From Aedes albopictus (taxonomy: Eukaryota; Arthropoda; Insecta; Diptera; Culicidae), in contig NC_085136.1 in the NCBI RefSeq assembly GCF_035046485.1, forward strand, positions 80,741,734-80,805,733: a stretch of DNA of 64,000 nt, read 5' to 3'. Position 1 is the stretch's first letter. The number at the start of each line of letters is the position of its first letter. Below the pieces are notes generated by a model. It saw only the letters and a program-made list of their open reading frames with translations. It had not been told where the DNA came from and did no database searches. Both the position numbers and the translations under genes were made by a program. This document shows positions 30,961 to 42,646 of this stretch, piece after piece.

Positions 30961-31519
30961 AAAAATGCGAAATTTTCAAGGCGCTATCACACATTGAATA
31001 AGGGATATATATGGCTATTTTTTCATGATAGTGTATCAGTCAACGTCTATATTCTACCACTACAAAATAAAAATGAATATATTTAATTTTCAACATGTGA
31101 TAATGCAATGGTATCAATAAACTGCGCGCCCAATGGTCATAAGACAAAATAACTAAAATAGTAAAAAAAAATGCTTCAATTCGATGAAAAATCAGGTCAT
31201 ACTAATCCAGAGCCATGTAGTTTCAAATACCAAATGAAATAAACACATATATATGATGATATTGTAGGAAAAATTAAAAAAAAATATTTTAACAGATGTG
31301 AAATTTAGCGACTTGTGTACTTTTCAGTGGTTTGAAAATGTTGATTGTTTTCAGCTTTGGGCGAAGTCTTGTAAACATTTTTTTTTTTTATAAAATTAGC
31401 CTGCTAGAGATCATGGAATGTTGAAACATAGATTGGTTAACGTCATATGGACGAACAAGAGGTTTAAAGTTTAAAAATCCATTCGCGTTTTTTCCTGCCG
31501 CATACTGAACAAATAGATT
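30961..31519. other. Intronic, no recognisable feature
   Basis: AT-rich sequence beginning just after a tacagggtgcgac phrase that may be a transposon end. No partner end was found. Confidence 0.35.
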
Positions 31520-31980
31520 CTTTTCTTGGTACCCGTTATTATAAGCTCTCCGTCAAAGACTACATACTGGGAGGTGATGATCGACGATAAGCTAACCTTC
31601 AGTAGCCACGTTGATTATACCTGCAAAAGAGCCTCCGCAGCTATAGTGGCACTGTCCCGGATGACGTCCAATAGCTGTGCGGTGTATGCCAGCAAGCGCA
31701 AGCTTTTGGCTCACTGCAAAATATTTTTGCTGGTAATCAGCAAACTTTGCTGATTTTTGGCGTGCTGATTGCATTCAGCAATACAAATTACTGAGTATCA
31801 GCAATTATTTTTCAACTTGCTGAACCATCCAGAAATGTTGACAGTTGATCAGCAAAGTTGTGCTGAAATTCAGCAAAAATGTTGCTGAAATTCGGCAATT
31901 TCTTTTGCTGATTTTTGGCGTGCTGGAAGCATTTCAAAAATTTTGGTGTGTAGAGTCTCCTCGTCCACACTAAGGTATGG
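31520..31980 (+). pseudogene. R1-like LINE RT fragment, split by a MITE
   Basis: VMIDDKLTFSSHVDYTCKRA and SKRKLLA (about 31575-31710) match the stretch after the RT core in R1-group LINEs, where the usual wording is LGVMIDD...HVDYACKRA...SKRRLLA. The next expected words, SVSSSTLRYG, are found at about 31953-31980 after a 240-bp insertion. Frame and order show one broken gene. Confidence 0.75.
31712..31950. mobile_element. MITE rich in TTGCTGA/TCAGCAA, nested in the R1 fragment
   Basis: Interrupts the conserved LLA-SVSSS reading exactly. Ends cactgcaaaatattt and aaattttggtgtg are weakly inverse. The interior repeats ttgctgaaattcagcaa phrases in both senses. No target duplication is resolvable. 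Confidence 0.55.
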
Positions 31981-32061
31981 CTACCGGTGTAAGCAGAAAA
32001 GTACTTGCGGAAAAGAATCGAAATTTCTAAAATTTTGCAAAATTCCAAAATTTTACACTGA

Positions 32062-32302
32062 TTTTTCATTTGGGCCTAACTGACATTTTCGAGTTCTCTT
32101 CATCGATCCTCTCTTTGTGTTATCACAGAATGTGTATTGATTGAGTATTCCAAAGATTTTTTGACTGAAATGCGAAGAAGACGACTACATGTTGCTATAG
32201 AAACAAAAAGAATAATGATTTTGTTTGTTTTGATCAAGTTATTAGCGAAAGAGAGAGTCCACGAAGAGAAATCGATCAAGCCAGTTAGGCCCTTATGAAA
32301 AA
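32062..32302. mobile_element. MITE with TTTTTCAT..GGGCCTAACTG ends
   Basis: TTTTTCATTTGGGCCTAACT is inverted at the right as AGTTAGGCCCTTATGAAAAA. The stem continues through gagttctcttcatcgat and its changed inverse. Length is 241 bp. Confidence 0.75.
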
Positions 32303-32308
32303 CCATTA

Positions 32309-32626
32309 CAGTGGTTTTTCGGTTTTATCACGGTCAAAAAAAATTTAACCGTGATATAAACGAAACCGTGAATTTAGCGAAACGAGAAATAAATGTAAAT
32401 TTTTTATCCAAAATCTTTCAGCTGCAAAATACATAAGTCGTAGCTTATATTTTTTAACTGTTTTGGTGGACTGGACAATGCAGTATTTATTTATGTTTTA
32501 AAACACACTTGTTTTAAAACAAGTGTGATAAAAACGAAATAAAAATCGTGATATAATCGAACAGAAAACCGTGAATTTGGGCGAGTAGTGATTAAAACGA
32601 CTAGTGATAAAACCGAAACGCCACTG
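32309..32626. mobile_element. Mariner-like MITE with CAGTGG ends
   Basis: CAGTGGTTTTTCGGTTTTAT is inverted at the right as ATAAAACCGAAACGCCACTG, flanked by TA on both sides (32307-32308, 32627-32628). The interior repeats aaccgtgatataaacgaaac-like phrases. TA targeting fits Tc1/mariner. Confidence 0.8.
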
Positions 32627-32898
32627 TATTAATCCCTTTGCAATGAAACTTCGTATAGGGCAGTGCATGAAATTATCCCCTTCTCTTTTACTCTTACAGA
32701 AATTTTGTAAACAACAAGGCCACGAAACGTCAAAATCCCATACAAAATCAAAACAGTGCAGTGCCCTATAGCAATGAGCCATTTTACGAGGTGACAACAA
32801 TGTTGATGATGATATTGATTTTCACGGGTTATTGGACGCTACCTCCTGTCAAAATTCATTCATAAAATCGGCTTGTAAAATGGACTATGCTTTTATGC
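32627..32898. other. Intronic, no firm feature
   Basis: A short inverse pair (gggcagtgcatg / cagtgccctat) spans about 32658-32768 and may be a worn MITE. Confidence 0.3.
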
Positions 32899-33110
32899 TT
32901 CTTCTTCTTTTTTAAGGTTCCACGTCCCCACTGAGACTTGGCCTGCTTCGCTTCAACTTAGTGTTCTTTGAGCACTTCCACAGGTATTATTTGAAGGGGT
33001 TTCTTTGCCTGCATTGCATGAATGTGTATATTGGGAACGGGGATTGAACCCGCCGTCTCCGGATTGGCGGTCCTTAGCCTTAACCACTAGGCTAACTGGA
33101 GCCTGTTAGC
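32899..33110 (-). mobile_element. tRNA-derived SINE, Feilai-like
   Basis: On the minus strand the head reads ggctccagttagcctagtgg (A-box region), then gtggttaaggctaagg, then the B-box-like GGGTTCAATCCCCG, as in a tRNA promoter. A cttcttcttctttttt tail in plus-strand sense marks the 3' end. The body shares agtgttctttgagcacttccac with the SINE at 40924. Family name is inferred from this head-body-tail build known in Aedes. Confidence 0.8.
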
Positions 33111-33402
33111 CCAGCATAAAAAAAGTGCTGTAGGAAATTTTTACAGATTTCTGTTTCGGAAAAATAATCTAGTTCGAAGGATAGCAAATAACTAAGAGTA
33201 AGAAAATCTCTCTTGTTAACACCAAATACTAAGAATTTGTATGTTTAGTTTCTATCAATAAATGTTGATAAATTCAGTTATTCTGATGACGATCGCAGCT
33301 ATTCGTCCGACAGTCATGGAATCACGGTATGCGCATATTTACTCATACACGGTGTTCAATAAGTTCGAATACACAATCAAATTGAATTTATTTCCCATCT
33401 GT
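33111..33402. other. Intronic, no recognisable feature
   Basis: AT-rich noncoding sequence. Confidence 0.3.
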
Positions 33403-33707
33403 AAGGACGATGCAAATATTTAATTTGTTTTATGTCACCCCCCCCCCCCCTTCCAAATTCTCAAAATATTGAAGGGGCGAAAAAAAAACATGGCGGCCCA
33501 TGGCTCCATTTTCAATAGATAAAATGTTTTCAAGTAACAATTTTTCAATAGTCGAAAAATATTTTTTCAATAATGAGTATATTTTTTTTTATTTTTCAAT
33601 AGTTTTTTTTTCGTTTGTTCCTTATTATTTTTTGCCCCCCCCCCCCCCCCTTCTACCCGATGAAAGGTCTCGGACATAAAAGAAAAATAATATTTGCATC
33701 GGCCTAA
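33403..33707. mobile_element. MITE with AGG-CGATGCAAATATT ends and poly-C tracts
   Basis: aaggacgatgcaaatatt at the left is inverted as aatatttgcatcggcct at the right. Next to each end is a ttttatgtc / gacataaaa phrase and a run of C (about 14 near 33437, about 17 near 33637). A related diverged copy lies at 42349-42646, and a right end at 43120-43290. Confidence 0.75.
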
Positions 33708-34316
33708 TTTAGATTTTCGTAGTGAATGTATTAAATGAAAGTTCCAATAATTATGATCAAATACAACACATATTTTGAAATAAACTTTCCTTTATCCTTT
33801 TGTAATAATTGCAAATGTGTCTCAAGTTCCTTTCGGCCGGCACGCAAGTCTTTCATTGGTATTTTGTCTTGTTTTCATTGGGTAATGGTGTTAAGTCAAT
33901 CAAATTAAATTGTTGTCCTCATCCTCATTAGTGGTAGCAACTATGACCATACGAAATAATCTATAAGATTCAGATTGGGTGAAGTGCGGAGTCATTTTAT
34001 CTTTATCCTTAAAAATGCTAAAATTGTCGTCGTACCTGTTTTAATGATTTTTGTTTTGTAAAAAACAAGGCTTTCTCAGTTTAACCCAGAATTATCATTT
34101 CCAAATCTTGATTATATTCTTATTGTGGCAAAGTTTGACCAAAATGCCACATAGCTTTTTCCATAAAAACAAGCACAATTTGACTGTACTTGCAAATTTA
34201 TAGCCGTATCATCACTGAAATAGCAGTGTAAAGCTTTTGTCTATTAATTTATTTATTTTAACTTAGTATAGCGAGATGTAAATTCAAAAGTCAACGTTTT
34301 AGACTTCTGAAGCAAG
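33708..34316. other. Intronic, no recognisable feature
   Basis: AT-rich noncoding sequence. Confidence 0.3.
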
Positions 34317-36170
34317 AAGGCATTTTTTTATTATCGTACAAATTGGGCCAAAGGATCTCAGATTTTCATGAAACTTTCTCCACAGACAGGACTCATGGAT
34401 ATACGAACAAAAAAAAGGAAAGCTCAGGTAGATTTTTTTTTGTTTTCCCTTGACACTACTTAATTTGAAAAATCATAACTCAAGAACGAAGCATCGTAGA
34501 AGCAAAGTTTTTTTTAGAAAATTTTGTGAAAAATAACCATATACGCATATATTGTTAGGTAATTTTTCACTAAATTGGCCATAACTCAGGAACGAAAAAA
34601 AATTGCATTCCAAAAATTTCAGCGATCAAAACTTATGAAATTACCTTCTCAAAAATATTTTTTGAAAATTTTCCGCGAGTTCAGGCATAGTTTTTCCGGC
34701 TTTTCTTTATGAATTTTCTCAACAGTGTAAAATTTTGTAGAAAACTTTTGCCACTTTGCTTTCATTTTTATGAAAATAAACTTAGCTTCTACGATGCTTC
34801 GTTCTTGAGTTATGATTTTTCAAAGAAAAGGCTTATATGGCACATTTGGACATTTTTCAACAAAATTGGCCATAAATCAAAAACAAAAAAAGTGCATTCC
34901 AAAAATTTCGGCGATTAAAGTTTATGAAATTAACTTCTTTTCCACGAGTTCGGGCATAAAAAATTTTGTGAAAAACTTTTTCCAGTTCATTTTTTTATTC
35001 TTAAGAAAATTTGCTTTCATTTTCTTAAAAAAAAACTTTGTTTCTACGATGATTCGTTCTTGAGTTATAATTTTTCAAAGTAAGTAGTGTCAAATTCCAC
35101 CTGAGTTTTCCGGGAAAATCGGCGACCGTGATTTTATTTTTAATTTTTTTTTTGTTGGTATATCCATAGGGGAGACTGAGGAGACTTGATCCCTGGGGAG
35201 ACTTGTTCCCCCCATATTTTCTCGGAATCAAAAACAGTTTTCTTCTAGCATATTTTTTCTAAAACAACATCTGGACAGACGACAATGTTTTGGATACAAT
35301 TGATTTTAATTGTGTAATCCATTATTTTTTAATGGCTGATGGTTTGTTTTCAGTCCTTCAGAAATCTTTTAGGCGATTCTGAAAAATCTCAATAACTTTG
35401 TGAAAATTGAACCAAATCGTGTCAAAATTCCACAGCACATAGTATAAATAAAATACTATCAAACGTATTTATCCAAATAAGGTTGTTATATAAATATTTC
35501 AATTAATGTAGCTTAGTGTATACAACAGTGACATGGGGAGACTTGATCCCTCGAGGATTACACACACATTATACATGTGAAAAATAAAATTCAATGTGGA
35601 AGCCTCTATTTACTCGGAATTCTAGTATATTCAATGATAAAACGTGTCACATAATCATTATTTTATTACACACCATTAAAAGGGGGATCAAGTCTCCCCA
35701 TTTTGAAAATACTGCATATCCTTAACAATTTAAGGAAATCTTATAATTTCAAATACAGCATATTCATCAAAAATGTAAGAAAACTTGAAAAGAAAATGAA
35801 CAGGAAGCTTCTCGAGTTATTTTCCCTTTAAATTGAACATGTGCTCAAAAGGGGATCAATTGTGGCCCATTTTTGAAAAATACATCATAAGACATGCCTC
35901 CATAAAAACACAGTTTTGAAAACTTTAACAATAATTTAAAGTCTTTCTGTTGTGTATAAACTTGCAATAGATGTTTACCTGCCATTCTGTACGAAAAATG
36001 GATCTAGTTTTGTGTTTTTTCTCAATGTTACAGGCAAATTAAGAAAAAGGGATCAAGTCTCCCCAGTCTCCCCTAAGCCATGCCTGCAGAAAAAGTTTCA
36101 TGAAAATCTGAGACCCTTCGGCCCAAACCCGTACGGTAATAAAAAAATCCCCATGAGCAAGTTTTCGAAA
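34317..36170. mobile_element. Foldback element, split by a mariner-like insertion
   Basis: gggccaaaggatctcagatt and tttcatgaaactttctcc (about 34350-34395) reappear inverted at about 36080-36125. acttaatttgaaaaatcata...acgaagcatcgtagaagcaa (34448-34505) reappears inverted at about 35040-35095. Removing 35169-36073 rejoins the right arm. Direct sub-repeats (gcattccaaaaatttc..gcgat) lie in the middle. Confidence 0.7.
35169..36073. mobile_element. Mariner-like non-autonomous element with GGGGAGACT ends
   Basis: GGGGAGACTGAGGAGACTTG is inverted at the right as caagtctccccagtctcccc, flanked by TA (35167-35168 and 36074-36075). gggagacttgatccc recurs inside. There is no transposase. It is nested in the foldback at 34317-36170. 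Confidence 0.85.
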
Positions 36171-36268
36171 ACTATTCTAGCGTGCCGAAGCTAACAAACA
36201 TAAACATCAAGGCTTAGAAAAAAAGTAGAAAATAATGTTATTCAAAACCAAACGCTGTATTTGATCAA
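36171..36268. other. Short spacer
   Basis: AT-rich linker between two elements. Confidence 0.3.
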
Positions 36269-36421
36269 TGTGGTGCATAATTGATCGGACAAACACCGCT
36301 TTTCGTACAAAATGGCCAAGTTTGAGATACTGTAACTATGGTTTGTGTTGGTAGTTACAGCATCTCAAACTTGGCCATTTTGTATGACAATCGACGTTTG
36401 TCCGATCAATTATGCACCACA
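36269..36421. mobile_element. Palindromic MITE, 153 bp, stem about 70 bp
   Basis: TGTGGTGCATAATTGATCGG is exactly inverted at the right. Both arms also carry cggacaaac and aaaatggccaagtttgagat. The loop is gtttgtgttg-like. The near-perfect stem also makes it a hairpin-RNA candidate. Confidence 0.8.
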
Positions 36422-37034
36422 GTGTAATTAGATATATTTTGAAAATGCTTTGGCATGTATAAGTTTTTGCAAAATTGATTTGGAAATCATATTTTACATA
36501 TAGTGGTGCAAAAGTTCGAATAGTGGGGCAAGTATGTCAAAATCGGTACCATGTCATTTGGCGGCATGACATTTGGCCGAATGCCGTTTGTCCGAATGCC
36601 TTTTGGCCAAAAGAGGAATGGTAAACTCAAGTGATCGTGCCACTGTTCTCCACCTCAACACAACTCGAATGAACAGCCTATGATATAGAGAAACAAAATC
36701 TTTGATTAAATATTGATAGATTGCTTTGAAAACATTCGAACATAATTCGGCTAAACGACCCATTCGACCAGATGGCATAGCATTAGGCCAAATAGCCAAT
36801 CTTTTGTACTGAGGAAGATGAAAACGGGAGCCACATGCTTAATAAGGGATCTGTTGAGGGAAAAGAACAAAATGATAACAAAAATTCCTGGAAAGATAGC
36901 CCAGAGCGATAGTTCAAGAAATACATGTATAAAGGTCGATAAAAATATGTTCCTTTTATGTCTAAAAATATGTTTTATCTATTGAAAAATGTTGTTGTTT
37001 ATACCTACCAACATAGTATTTGTAACGTAAAGTA
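36422..37034. other. Spacer with CATTTGGCCGAATGCC-type repeats
   Basis: Around 36555-36610 and 36740-36790, short units gacatttggccgaatgcc / ggcatagcattaggcc repeat in both senses. The rest is featureless. Confidence 0.4.
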
Positions 37035-37329
37035 CCAACAGGCAAGAAAAACGCGGAACTTTTTTTTGCACATCCATATCTCAGTAGTTAGTGAACCAAA
37101 TTTTAATCTTTTTGCGTTATCGTAATCCTACACTATCCTAGAAAGGTGTAGCGAAAGCCGATTGGAATTTCATGCAGCTTCCGGTGAGAAGCAGCAGAAT
37201 ACATTAGTTCCACATTTTTAACTTCTTCCAGCTCCGTTTTGTTCCCAGATTGGTTATGAGTACCATGTTTTAGTAGCGAATTCTCTCGGAACCTCGACAA
37301 GATAGCAACATTCTGTCTTCGGTAAAGTT

Positions 37330-38001
37330 TATCAGAACAACAACCACTTCCTGGTGACGGATTTCATAGTTCCGATTTTTACCACCACGTAGCGCTAGAG
37401 TGCATCGATCGCTACTTCCGGTATGACATTGGAGAGATATATCACGAGATTGAAGCCAGATAGAAAGGTACGATTCTCGGCAAAATTGTTCAGTACTACA
37501 AACTACGAGTGCTTCCAGATCATAAAGAGTATAGCTCCGAATATCACCATCACATGGCGCTAAAATATATAGAAACTTTCGGTACGACTTTGGTGGGACA
37601 TAGCACGAGATTGAAGCCAAATTGAAAGGTACGATCTTCGGCAAAGTTGTTCAGGACTATGTGTATTTCGAGAGATTCGAAGGGGTGTAAGTGACCATTT
37701 TTTCGATTTTGAGCTGAGCATTTCTAAAAATTCTTCAGATTTCTAGCTTTTAGGAACTTTTTTAAGACTATTTTTTCGATGAGAAAAGTTACAATAAATC
37801 GGAGAAAATTGAGTCGATTTTCAAACTCCATACATTTTGTATGGGATGAAAAATTGGTGAAAAACTTTAAACCTCATTTACTCGAAAGTGGGATTTTGTT
37901 ACTTACACCCCTTTGCTTCTAACTCCCTCAATTCCAAATTTCACCACCACGTAGCGCTAGTATATATAGTGACTTCCGGTACGACTTGGGTGAGATATAT
38001 C
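37330..38001. repeat. Tandem repeat, unit about 165 bp, left part
   Basis: Units with accacgtagcgctag, ttccggtacgacttnggtga, cacgagattgaagccagata and gaaaggtacgatcttcggca recur at about 37380, 37545 and 37935. A 250-bp foreign stretch (about 37680-37925) separates them. The array continues after the insertion ending at 40310. Confidence 0.75.
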
Positions 38002-40310
38002 CCCAAGTAACACAGAAAACATCTTTGAAAATTTCAGTTTCAAAAGATGGTTTATAAAAGCCTTATAAGCGTATCAGACAACATGTTATGTAATAATTGA
38101 GTTATATTTGTGTTGGCTGATAAAAACAATTCAACAGAGTGCAATTGGCTTTATCATTTTTGAAATGCAATGATTCTACAAATATAAAACATTTATAGAG
38201 CATCCACAACTAATAACTATCTCGTCAAAACGACAACCAATGTTTACCTTTTTGCTTTATTATATTTTGTGATTATCATGGCATCTTTGCGGCAAATGGT
38301 TTGTGATTTTCTTCTGTGATATCTACCTGCGATTCTACCTCAATGATTCCCTCAAAATGTCATCATTAAAGCTAACCAATGCTCACTACCAATCACGGGT
38401 AGGATCGAGCTCCGGTAGAATTAAAACGAGACCGTTCGCGTGATTCTCAGCTGAGCGCCTAGAAAATATCTGCTGAGTCCTATTGCAAGCAGTGGTGTAG
38501 CAGTCGAGTCAGACGGTTTCACTTACTCGTCAATTTCCCGGTATGGCGTTTACCAAGCAGCCTCCGTTTTTCATTTTAACGTCCAGTCCAAAACAGAGTA
38601 AACACTTCGCGGCAAGGATCTGGTGCGCTTATTCCGAACTCTGATAAAATTAAACAGACGATTTACGCTGTGTGCTCAGAATCCCGCGAGAACTGCAAAA
38701 CAATGACAAACCTCTGCCTGTTATTTGTGTTTACTATTGAGAATATTTGACATTTTGACAGACGTAAATAAGGCAAGCAACAAGTTGTAATTCAGTTATT
38801 TTGGCGCTTGGATAACTATCATAAAACTAAATTATATGTATGTATGTATGTAGGTAGCCACCATCCTAGCTTGAGTCTTGCTCTGCATGCAGTTCCACTT
38901 AACAGCAAAGATCAATTTCATTACCACACTGACTTCAACACACCGCTGTATGAAGGGCCAAAAGGGGGTGTGGCGGACCCGTAAGTAGAGACACTTACGC
39001 GAAATCCGCGGGATTAAGAGAATCTCCTTCCAACAGTATGATCCAACAGGGAGAATAATGAAATTTACATTACTTGTCAAGCTTTCTACGGGATGGTTTA
39101 TCTGGACTATCATAAAACTAAATTATAAGTTACAAATGAGTTTGTTGAATAAACGTTATCTAGATGTATTCAAAGCGTTAAAATAAGTTGTTATAAAATC
39201 TGTTGTATCTGTTGCTCGATAAATGTAATTAAATGGTGATTTCAACAGTCTACCGAATCTATTAAAAGCTCACAAAAATGTATTCTATTTCTCATAAGAA
39301 AAAAATGATGTTTACAGTTCCGAAGAAAAATATTAGTACACAAATAATTAATTAAAAGCATTCCCATATACTTTGTTTTCTTATTACAATACAAAAACTA
39401 GCAGTTGTGATTAGTAAACAATTCCATTGATTTGATTGCGCAATAATCAGACAATAATTAATCATGCACGCAGTTATGGCATTTATTGATTTATTGAAAT
39501 TGTTAATGGTTCAATATTTTTGTACGGCACTCTGGGCTTCATGGATTGTCTACCATATTGCTTTTTTGTGTAAATATATGAAACAAATCTCACAAAACTG
39601 CATTACATGACTGGTTTATGCTAAATTTTTAGCTTATTTCAGAGGCGCATGAGTTATGGATGAGTAAAAGTGGATGTTTCACGATAAATCATGAAGCGCA
39701 GATCAAACAGCATAGCACTCCACTGAGCAAAATCTATTATAAAGTTTGTTATTCGAATATGTAAAAATAATGGACTTCATCATTAGAAGCAATTCTTATG
39801 CTGATGAAGCTTGCTGTATCTAGTAAAATAAATATTTTTGTTGACGCTTTTCTTCTTGTCAGTTTAAACAGTGTAAAGTCGAGTATCTGAAGAGCTTGTT
39901 ATATAAATGGATTTTTCAAGCTATGTAACGTCCAAAAATCTTCTTCATAAAAATTGAGATAGTCATATACCATAAATGTTTTATGCAGGTTATATCACCA
40001 GAACAAAGCATAACTTCAACCAATGAGTGTGATTGCAGTATATTCGTATTCTGCATGATCTTATAATTGATAAACAACTTGATTACAATTAATAAATTTT
40101 CAAGAGAAGGTGGGAACGTACCATTTTAGTTCAAAATGCGTATTGGAATACATCTTATATAACCTACAAGATGTTTTATAAGCCGCCATTTTTTGCGCTG
40201 TTTTGATTATATAAGTGTTTGATATTAAGTTGATAATACACGAAAAAATCATGCGACTTTGTATGAATAGTGAATTTTAAACACATATACAACAAGTTGT
40301 GTTACTTGGG
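38002..40310. mobile_element. Non-autonomous DNA transposon with CCCAAGTAACACA ends, 2.3 kb
   Basis: CCCAAGTAACACA at the left is exactly inverted at the right (TGTGTTACTTGGG). TC precedes the left end region and follows the right end, a possible 2-bp duplication. The tandem repeat it interrupts (gagatatatc | ataagtttgaagccagata) is restored when it is removed. The interior is AT-rich, with an ATGT microsatellite near 38835 and no coding capacity. Confidence 0.8.
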
Positions 40311-40590
40311 TCATAAGTTTGAAGCCAGATAGGAAGGTACGATCTTCGGCATAGTTTTTCTGGACTACAAGTACTTCTAGTTCCGAACATCACGCTATTT
40401 TACATACTTACTTCCGGTAAAAATTTGATGAGATATTGCACGAACTTCAAGCCTGATAGGAAGGCAAAACTGTTCAGGACTACATGCACTACCGGGCTTC
40501 AAATTTCACCTTCACGTTGTGATAGTGTACAAAGTAACTTCAGGCACGATTTCGGTGAGATATACAAGTGAAATTCAGGCCTTATAGGGA
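40311..40590. repeat. Tandem repeat, unit about 165 bp, right part
   Basis: gaagccagataggaaggtac, gatcttcggcatagttttt and cttccggtaaaaatttgatg continue the units seen at 37330-38001. Confidence 0.7.
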
Positions 40591-40830
40591 CTTCTTTGAC
40601 TGACTCGAAGGATTCTTCTGACGATTTCTCAAGCTATTTTTATGGGAACCCCTCAAGGAAATTCCTACAGAGAATTTCCTCAGGGTTTATCCTGGGATTA
40701 TTTTTCAAGGATATTTTTCAAGGATATTTTTCAAGGATATTTTTCAAGGATTTATTTTTCGAGAATTTTATTCCAAAGATTTCTTTGTTACTTCAGGAAT
40801 TCCTTCAGAGCGGAGAGACGAACCAGCCAA
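40591..40830. repeat. Minisatellite, including tandem CAAGGATATTTTT units
   Basis: Starts as ggaattcct-type units. At about 40700-40755 there are four near-exact tandem copies of ttttcaaggata with a 17-bp period. The frame at 40596-41021 is not a gene. Confidence 0.7.
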
Positions 40831-40923
40831 GGGCTGAAAGCATGGCTGAAAGTCTCTTAAATAAAGTCAAATCAATCAATCAACCTTCAGAGTGTCCTCC
40901 GCACACTCCTTCATGCATTTTTA

Positions 40924-41213
40924 GGGCCCATATAGCCGAGGCGGTAAACGCACGGGTATTCAGCATGACCATGCTGAGGGTGACGGGTTCAATTCCCGGT
41001 CGGTCCAGGATCTTTTCGTAAAGGAAATTTCCTTGACTTCCTTGGGCATAGAGTATCTTCGTGCCTGCCACACGATATACACATGCAAAATGGTCATTGG
41101 CAGAGGAAGCTCTCAGTTAATAACTGTGGAAGTGCTCATAGAACACTAAGCTGAGAAGCAGGCTTTGTCCCAGTGAGGACGTTACGCCAAGAAGAGGAGA
41201 GGAGGTGGAATTT
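40924..41213 (+). mobile_element. tRNA-derived SINE, Feilai-like
   Basis: The head has A-box region tatagccgaggcggtaaacg and B box GGGTTCAATTCCC at 40985-40997, then ggtcggtccaggatctttt. The body ends with tgctcatagaacactaagct and gaggacgttacgccaagaag, followed by a short agaggagagg tail. Pol III promoter boxes are intact in spacing. It is non-autonomous and would depend on a LINE's RT. Confidence 0.85.
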
Positions 41214-41900
41214 CTTTCAGTGATTTCTTCGGAAATTTCTGTAGAGATTCCTTGAAATATTCTGCCAGGGATTTTTCAAGCAATAATGAAAGAAATCATG
41301 CTGATTTTTTTCCAGATACAGTCGAGTCTCCTATAAGATGCTGCCACTCACTTTACGCCCACCGCAATTTCTCAGCTGTCTGGCATCCAATCCAGCTGAT
41401 TTTTTAAGTGCAGTTAGTGCTTACAATAGACTCATCACTAACAAAAAATTAACTAAGTTGGTTAGAAGACAGCCTGGAAAACGCGGTGGGCGTACTGTGG
41501 GTGGCAGCGTCTAATAGGAGACCCGACAGTATTTAGAAATTTCTTGAAAATTTCATCAAGAACTCTTTGGGTTTTTTTTTTTCAGATATTGCTTCGGAAA
41601 TGTCTCCAAAGATTTCTTCGAAGGTCCATTCTCCAGCGATTCCTTTGCTAAATTTTTCGAAGGATTATATCGGAAATTCCTCTAGTGATTTTTTTGGAAA
41701 GTCATTCATCGGTTTTGGAATTTATCCATGATTTTTTTTCGGGAATTTCGCTAGAGATTCCATTCCTTCTGTGATTCATCTACGATTTGTTTCAGTGATT
41801 CCTTCGGAGATTCATTATGGAACTCTTTCAGTGATTTAGGAAAGTTCTTTAGGGGTGCTTTCAAAATATGTTTTACAGGGATTGCTACGAAAATTCTTCC
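41214..41900. repeat. GGAATTCC-type minisatellite
   Basis: gattccttcgga, gatttcttcggaaat and agagattcc units repeat on both sides of a mariner-like MITE. Confidence 0.6.
41319..41529. mobile_element. Mariner-like MITE with CAGTCGAGTCTCC ends
   Basis: CAGTCGAGTCTCCTATAAGA and tgctgccac at the left are inverted at the right as gtggcagcgtctaataggag followed by acccgacag. The stem continues through cgcccaccgc / gcggtgggcg. TA borders both ends. Confidence 0.8.
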
Positions 41901-42031
41901 TGGAGTTCGTTCGCAAAGGTCTCGAAAGACGAAGTCTTACGTCACAAGAATTATTATGAATAAATAAATAAATAAATAATTTTTGATTCCATCAGAAATA
42001 TATGCAGTGAATCATTCGGAAATTCGTCTCC
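41901..42031. other. Spacer with an AAAT microsatellite
   Basis: (aaat)n near 41957-41980. Confidence 0.4.
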
Positions 42032-42130
42032 CGAAGCCCGTGGCGCAGTTGATCGCACATTCACTTAATTAGCAAATGGTCAGGGGATTGATTCCCTGCC
42101 CCTGATTTATTATTATGGATAATAAATATG
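42032..42130 (+). mobile_element. Short tRNA-derived SINE
   Basis: A-box-like TGGCGCAGTTGATCGC and B-box-like GGGGATTGATTCCC (42083-42096) lie about 30 bp apart, as in a tRNA promoter. The 3' side is AT-rich (ttattattatggataataaa). It is a different family from the Feilai-like ones. Confidence 0.6.
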
Positions 42131-42348
42131 AAATTGAAACCAGAAATTTCTTTGAATATCTTTGCAAAAGCTTGTGTAAATCATCATTACGAGAATATCT
42201 TTTTGACATTTACATTTTTCACGAAAACAAAAATCTGCCATGAGTTCCACGAAGCTCTTAGAAGGATTTCACTTAAACATTCATTCTACTAGAATTGAAA
42301 CTCTTAGAGAAATCCCTTGGACAGTCGTGGAAAGTATTTCTGTAGATA
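42131..42348. other. Spacer, minisatellite-like
   Basis: Loose gaaatttctttgaa and ctagaattgaaactc phrases. No gene. Confidence 0.3.
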
Positions 42349-42646
42349 TTAGGCTGACACAAATTTCGATTTTCTCTTATGTCACCGCCCCCTTGGAAAA
42401 TTTTGGTCGAAATTCAACATTTTGAAGGGGGACACCAATAAATTATTCAAGAAATTTTAAAATTTTAAGGTGAAATTAGAGTTGCACAGAAAATTTCGTA
42501 ACAAATCCGATGAGTTTATAGATTTTGCCGAATTGTTTGGGTATTTCTTCATCAAATACATTTATTATTTATTGTCCTCCCCCTTAGCGAGCCAACGAGT
42601 ATTGTGACAAAAGAAGAAAATGAGATTTGTTCCGGCCTTATTGGGG
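42349..42646. mobile_element. MITE with TTAGGC...GCCTTA ends, diverged copy
   Basis: ttaggctgacacaaatttcg and ttttctcttatgtcacc at the left are inverted at the right as ...gtgacaaaagaagaaaatga and gatttgttccggccttatt. It shares the atgtcaccnccccc sub-end with the element at 33403. Confidence 0.65.

Noticed and set aside
40924..41213. A tRNA gene at the B-box sequence
   Set aside because: The cloverleaf cannot be completed and the body is the typical SINE; it is tRNA-derived, not a tRNA.
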